A stretch of 8,758 nt of DNA from DATGFK01 sp040007395 (GTDB lineage Bacteria > Chloroflexota > Anaerolineae > Aggregatilineales > UBA2796). Shown here in pieces: positions 6,164 through 8,758 of this stretch. The stretch covers positions 1 to 8,758 of the forward strand of contig JBDTVG010000043.1 in assembly GCA_040007395.1 (NCBI GenBank), in the 5' to 3' direction. Positions within the stretch are counted from its first letter, which is position 1, and each line of letters opens with the position of its first letter. The translations under genes and the position numbers were made by a program. The notes under the pieces were generated by a model. The model ran no database searches, was not told the origin of the DNA, and saw only the letters and a list, made by a program, of their open reading frames with translations.

Positions 6164-6424
6164 CGCAAACTCTACACGATTGTGTTGGTGACACACAATA
6201 TGCAGCGCCCCTATACCTTCTATTTGTACACACCGTTTCAGGGCGAAGTCTTACGGGAAGTGCTCACGAAATTAGAAGCGCAAGCCAAACGCTGACCTTT
6301 TAGAATTTGTACTTATGGCCCGATTACGGTGCAAATCGCTAAACAAAACTGGTTGCAATCAGTTTATCAGGCTGGCAAACAAGAGGGTAGTTTGGGCATA
6401 TTTCGCAGCAGTCCCAATGATTAA
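6164..6424 (+). pseudogene. C-terminal remnant resembling a SAM-dependent methyltransferase
   Basis: Two bases after the recombinase stop, another frame reads RKLYTIVLVTHNM, then QRPYTFYLYTPFQGEVLREV and LTKLEAQAKR, meets TGA (6293-6295) and continues in the same frame as RICTYGPITVQIAKQNWLQS to TAA at 6422-6424. The FYLYTPF..EVLREVL.KLEA part resembles the end of class I methyltransferases (FYLYNPF..EVL..VL..LE), and GPITVQIA..NWLQ with a final IFRS fits the last strands of the same group. This is recalled from family patterns and not tested. About 40 residues seem to be lost around the TGA. There is no start codon with a ribosome site, so it is a dead 3' fragment. Its last 4 bases overlap the 3' end of the converging TetR gene. 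Confidence 0.38.
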
Positions 6425-7056
6425 GCATCAATTTTGGGCGGGGTAATGCCAGCGCCCCAATAAGGCCCATATGCAGTTAGCTGCAAGGTTTGATGTGCAA
6501 AGTCTTCTGGCGAAATCGGCATGTCATTTTCCAACCACCATGTGATCAGCCCAATGATTGATCCCGCTACATATTGCCCCACAATTTCCATCGAAATGCG
6601 TGCGCGATTTTCCTCACCGATTACCATTTGAAAACCCTGAAACCGTTGAATTGTCAGGTCAGTTAGATATTTGCGGAGCCGATTGACTAGAAACGGTATC
6701 CCCTTTTCACCGAGAACGATCCGATAGAACTTGGCATTCTCAGCGATATATTGATAAACCAGCGTCATTCCTTCTGGCGGGATGTCGGTACGGTAGTTCT
6801 CCCCATTCAGTGGTGCGATCTTTGAAGTCAGCTCATCAAAGATCACTTCCACATTTTTGAGTAGTAACTCGTGTTTATCCCGGTAGTGCAGGTAAAAAGT
6901 AACTCTGTTGACATTAGCCCGGTCTGCAATGTCTTGAATAGTGATCTCTGAATAGTCCTTTTCTTGGATGAGCGCAATAAACGCATCCCACAACAGTTTG
7001 CGGGTCCGTAAGATGCGGCGATCTGTACCGGGAGTCGTAGGAGTTGGCGAAGTCAT
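6421..7056 (-). CDS. TetR/AcrR-family transcriptional regulator
   Basis: A 211-residue repressor-type protein. The N-terminal DNA-binding domain (about 15-62) includes the classic helix-turn-helix, ITIQDIADRANVNRVTFYLH followed by YRDKHELL. The C-terminal part (about 85-205) is a helical ligand-binding and dimerisation domain with the pattern AKFYRIVLGEKGIPFLVNRL seen in regulators annotated as having a TetR-like C-terminal domain. Start: ATG at 7054-7056 with AGGTG about 8 bases upstream. It is divergent from the alpha/beta hydrolase at 7227, and a perfect palindrome lies 10 bp upstream of its start, so it probably represses itself and the hydrolase until a small molecule binds. The ligand cannot be inferred. 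The gene looks complete, and its length is normal for the family. Confidence 0.93.
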   Translation of the reverse strand: MTSPTPTTPGTDRRILRTRKLLWDAFIALIQEKDYSEITIQDIADRANVNRVTFYLHYRDKHELLLKNVEVIFDELTSKIAPLNGENYRTDIPPEGMTLVYQYIAENAKFYRIVLGEKGIPFLVNRLRKYLTDLTIQRFQGFQMVIGEENRARISMEIVGQYVAGSIIGLITWWLENDMPISPEDFAHQTLQLTAYGPYWGAGITPPKIDA

Positions 7057-7066
7057 AATTTACACC

Positions 7067-7082
7067 TGTAGCATATGCTACA
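7067..7082. promoter_or_regulatory. perfect 16-bp palindrome, probable TetR-family operator
   Basis: TGTAGCATATGCTACA is its own reverse complement over all 16 bases. It lies between the divergent genes, just downstream of the candidate repressor promoter (-10 at 7081-7086). Size, symmetry and position fit a TetR-family operator giving autoregulation. Confidence 0.65.
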
Positions 7083-7109
7083 TATAGACGTATTTCGTGA
7101 TTGAGTTAA
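7081..7109 (-). promoter_or_regulatory. candidate promoter of the TetR gene
   Basis: On the minus strand TTAACT (7104-7109) and TATATG (7081-7086) are separated by 17 bp, a fair sigma-70 match. The -10 overlaps the palindromic operator by 2 bp, and the -35 overlaps that of the opposite promoter. Confidence 0.4.
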
Positions 7110-7129
7110 ACAACATAATGTAGTATAAC
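7101..7129 (+). promoter_or_regulatory. candidate promoter of the hydrolase gene
   Basis: TTGAGT (7101-7106) and TATAAC (7124-7129) are separated by 17 bp, matching the sigma-70 consensus at 4/6 and 5/6 positions. It faces the hydrolase and would give a leader of about 90 nt. Confidence 0.5.
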
Positions 7130-7134
7130 ACACG
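7119..7134. promoter_or_regulatory. possible second, degenerate operator half-site
   Basis: TGTAGTATAACACACG matches the 16-bp palindrome at 10 positions, including the whole left end TGTAG.ATA. It overlaps the hydrolase -10 box, where a bound repressor would block transcription. The right half is poor. Confidence 0.3.
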
Positions 7135-7213
7135 TAACGTAAAACATTATATCAGACGTGGAACTTAAAGTTATCACGAGATGGCTTGCGGTTCTCGCGC
7201 TGAGATGAAAACG

Positions 7214-7219
7214 AAGGAG
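7214..7219 (+). promoter_or_regulatory. ribosome binding site of the hydrolase
   Basis: AAGGAG lies seven bases before the ATG at 7227, a strong Shine-Dalgarno match that fixes the start. Confidence 0.75.
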
Positions 7220-7226
7220 CAGCACG

Positions 7227-8558
7227 ATGAAACTCGATTTTAGCCAGAAGGCAATGGATATTGGGACATCCTCGTTCAATTTTGTGCGGACCATGATGGT
7301 TGCCGGGACAGGCGGTGCTGAACTCAGCGAGTGCCTACTGACCGCCGAGCGGATCAAGGACAATAACGACGAAAGCTGGATCAAAGAATGGGCGCACACT
7401 GCGGAACACGTCGCGCAGATCGCCGAACAAGCCATGCAAGCAGGGCAAACAGTAACGGCGCGTCAGGCTTATCTGCGAGCCAGCAACTACTATCGGACGG
7501 CGATGTTCTCGCTGCCACATACGGATGCGCGGCTCGATAACTACCTGACACTCAGTCGTGAGTACTTTCAAAAGGCGTCGAAACTTTTATCGCCCCAAGT
7601 TGAGACCGTGACAATTCCGCTTGGGGAGGCCCGCCTACCGGGATATTTCCTCTCAGCGGGTCAACCCAAACGACCAACGCTGATCGCGCTGAATGGCGGC
7701 GACTCGACCAATGAGGAGTTGGTACATTGGCTTGGCTTTGCGGCAGTTGCCAGAGGCTGGAACTTTCTAACCTTTGAAGGGCCGGGACAGTGGAGCGCCA
7801 TGCAATTGAATCCCGGTCTGCTGATGCGTCCCGACTACGAAGTGCCCGTCAAGGCTGCGGTGGATTATCTGGTCCAGCGTGACGAGGTAGACGCAGACAA
7901 GATCGCACTGTACGGGCCTTCACTAGGGTCAGTCTTGGCAGTACGGGCGGCGGCTTTTGAGGATCGGATTAAAGCCTGTATCGTGAGCGGCCTGATTGTT
8001 GATGTATACGAGGGCTGGCACGCGGTTTGGCCTTCGGTGCTGCAAAATGCCCGCCCCAGTACCTTCGATATAGTATTCACCGGGCTAGAAAAAGTAAGTC
8101 CACAACTGCACGGGATGGCGAATCATTTCCGATGGATGTTGGGCGTTTCCAAGCCGCACGAGATCATTGATGCGTGGAAACCTTATAACATTAAAGACCT
8201 CGCGCCCAAGCTGCACTGCCCACTGTTGTTGATGTATGGCGAGGCTGAAGCTGCCCAAAGCAATGAAAAAGTGGGGTTGAGTGTGCTGCGGTTCGTTAAA
8301 GAACTGTCCACCTCGACTACCATGCACCTCTTCACCTTCGACGACGGTTGGGCTGCCAGCCATTGCCAGATCGGGGCACTGGCTCCGTTGCAAGCCCTCG
8401 TCTTTGACTGGCTCGACAAGGCGATAAATGGAAATGGACAATTGCCAGCGCAGGATATGGATGCGGTCCTTGACGTGTTCACCAAGTATATGCGCAGCAA
8501 CGAAGCCAAACATGAAGCAGGCGATCTTGTACAGCGTTTGCGGGCCGAGGCGGTCTAG
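7227..8558 (+). CDS. alpha/beta hydrolase, FrsA/2,6-dihydroxypseudooxynicotine hydrolase-like
   Basis: A complete 443-residue cytoplasmic hydrolase. The N-terminal helical cap (about 1-125, with ARQAYLRASNYYRTAMF) and the core beginning near 127 match the family that includes 2,6-dihydroxypseudooxynicotine hydrolase (C-C bond cleavage in nicotine breakdown) and FrsA-like esterases. Visible core motifs: LNGGDSTNEE (155-164, oxyanion and acidic-residue region), FEGPGQ (183-188), the nucleophile elbow GPSLG with Ser232, the acid-loop strand LLLMYGEAEAA (333-343) and catalytic His379 in GWAASHCQ. The acid position reads GEAE where relatives usually have GEAD, so Glu341 may replace Asp. Substrate cannot be deduced; an aromatic or heterocyclic ketone or an ester is possible. 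It is divergent from the TetR gene and probably induced when that repressor binds a ligand. It is monocistronic, with a hairpin terminator at 8594. Confidence 0.9.
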   Translation: MKLDFSQKAMDIGTSSFNFVRTMMVAGTGGAELSECLLTAERIKDNNDESWIKEWAHTAEHVAQIAEQAMQAGQTVTARQAYLRASNYYRTAMFSLPHTDARLDNYLTLSREYFQKASKLLSPQVETVTIPLGEARLPGYFLSAGQPKRPTLIALNGGDSTNEELVHWLGFAAVARGWNFLTFEGPGQWSAMQLNPGLLMRPDYEVPVKAAVDYLVQRDEVDADKIALYGPSLGSVLAVRAAAFEDRIKACIVSGLIVDVYEGWHAVWPSVLQNARPSTFDIVFTGLEKVSPQLHGMANHFRWMLGVSKPHEIIDAWKPYNIKDLAPKLHCPLLLMYGEAEAAQSNEKVGLSVLRFVKELSTSTTMHLFTFDDGWAASHCQIGALAPLQALVFDWLDKAINGNGQLPAQDMDAVLDVFTKYMRSNEAKHEAGDLVQRLRAEAV

Positions 8559-8593
8559 GAAACTGTTTGCGTTTTATGTCATGATAAACAAAA

Positions 8594-8632
8594 AGCGGTC
8601 AAGGATGATAACTCTTTGACCGCTCATATTTT
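8594..8632 (+). terminator. intrinsic terminator of the hydrolase gene
   Basis: AGCGGTCAA (8594-8602) pairs perfectly with TTGACCGCT (8616-8624) around a 13-nt loop, followed by CATATTTT. An A-run before the left arm gives it some terminator character on the other strand too. It lies 36 bp after the hydrolase stop. Confidence 0.75.
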
Positions 8633-8663
8633 GCAGAAACAGCAATGTTGGCCTTTAGTGTAT

Positions 8664-8686
8664 AAACCGCCAAAAAGGTCGGTTTT
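8664..8686. terminator. second hairpin, possible terminator of the minus-strand gene
   Basis: AAACCG/CGGTTT arms, extended by CC/GG with one bulged base, enclose an A5 loop (8664-8686). It lies just past the stop of the minus-strand gene entering from the right. No long T-tract follows on the minus strand, so the call is weak. Confidence 0.35.
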
Positions 8687-8699
8687 AGATAGGTGTGCT

Positions 8700-8758
8700 T
8701 CAGGCCACCTGGTTGAGATAGCGATAGACACTCGACTTCGACAAGCGATAGTCAGTCA
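8700..8758 (-). CDS. C-terminal end of a helix-turn-helix recombinase/transposase-like protein (partial)
   Basis: The minus strand enters the window in frame as TDYRLSKSSVYRYLNQVA and stops at TGA (8700-8702). The SKSSVYRYL pattern is the recognition helix seen at the very C-terminus of resolvase/invertase-type serine recombinases (SRSTVYRYL) and of some transposase helix-turn-helix domains; ending right after it favours the serine recombinase. Only 18 residues are inside the window, so the call rests on one motif. Confidence 0.42.
   Translation of the reverse strand, partial: TDYRLSKSSVYRYLNQVA

Noticed and set aside
6179..6199. Inverted repeat ATTGTG/CACAAT just after the recombinase as an attachment-site core
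   Set aside because: Only 6-bp arms, no second copy found near 5541 or elsewhere, and it lies in a coding-like remnant.
6170..6215. TIVLVTHNMQ read as a PstB-type ABC ATPase fragment
   Set aside because: The similarity is limited to about ten residues and the continuation does not fit PstB; it fits a methyltransferase-like C-terminus better.
7177..7197. CGAGA/TCTCG hairpin in the hydrolase leader as a riboswitch
   Set aside because: A 5-bp stem with a long loop and no conserved core; too weak to call.

Overview
The window reads as a stretch of accessory bacterial chromosome. A few intact genes sit among the broken remains of mobile elements and of a large TIR/STAND-type signalling gene. No RNA gene or CRISPR array was seen. 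The host cannot be fixed from the sequence. The TIR + nSTAND NTPase + membrane segment + Thr/Ala/Gln-rich linker + FGE-sulfatase architecture, and the mixed GC, are reminiscent of Chloroflexota (Anaerolineae-like) genomes, but that is an impression from family knowledge and not proof.

Layout. Bases 1-540 hold decayed transposase pieces, the clearest being the N-terminus of an IS481-like/rve transposase broken by two frameshifts. Bases 541-1079 show no gene I can support. Bases 1080-2150 (minus strand) look like a small operon of two uncharacterised genes with a tiny ORF between them; the tiny ORF ends 6 nt before the next start, next to that gene's ribosome binding site. Bases 2276-2728 are ambiguous: decayed coding-like frames lie on both strands, and the plus-strand one overlaps the next gene by 8 bp.

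Bases 2721-5543 carry the main object: a TIR domain, an nSTAND1-type P-loop NTPase, a coiled coil, one membrane helix, a low-complexity linker and an FGE-sulfatase (lectin-fold) domain. It is broken twice. One base appears to be missing from an A-run in the TIR domain, splitting it into two frames, and the FGE domain stops abruptly at RLPTEAE. There the DNA switches to a tyrosine recombinase that has lost its N-terminal DNA-binding domain but keeps all its catalytic residues (5557-6162). A methyltransferase-like C-terminal remnant with one in-frame stop follows (6164-6424).

The right part (6421-8632) looks intact: a TetR-family repressor diverging from an alpha/beta hydrolase of the FrsA/2,6-dihydroxypseudooxynicotine hydrolase type. 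Their shared 170-bp promoter region has a perfect 16-bp palindrome and back-to-back promoters with overlapping -35 boxes. The hydrolase ends in a good hairpin terminator. The extreme right edge holds the last residues of a minus-strand protein with a recombinase-like helix-turn-helix.

The broken genes probably do not function as a unit. The most interesting reading is a membrane-spanning TIR-STAND defence-type receptor caught while being dismantled by recombination. The TetR/hydrolase pair is probably an independent inducible catabolic or detoxification module.
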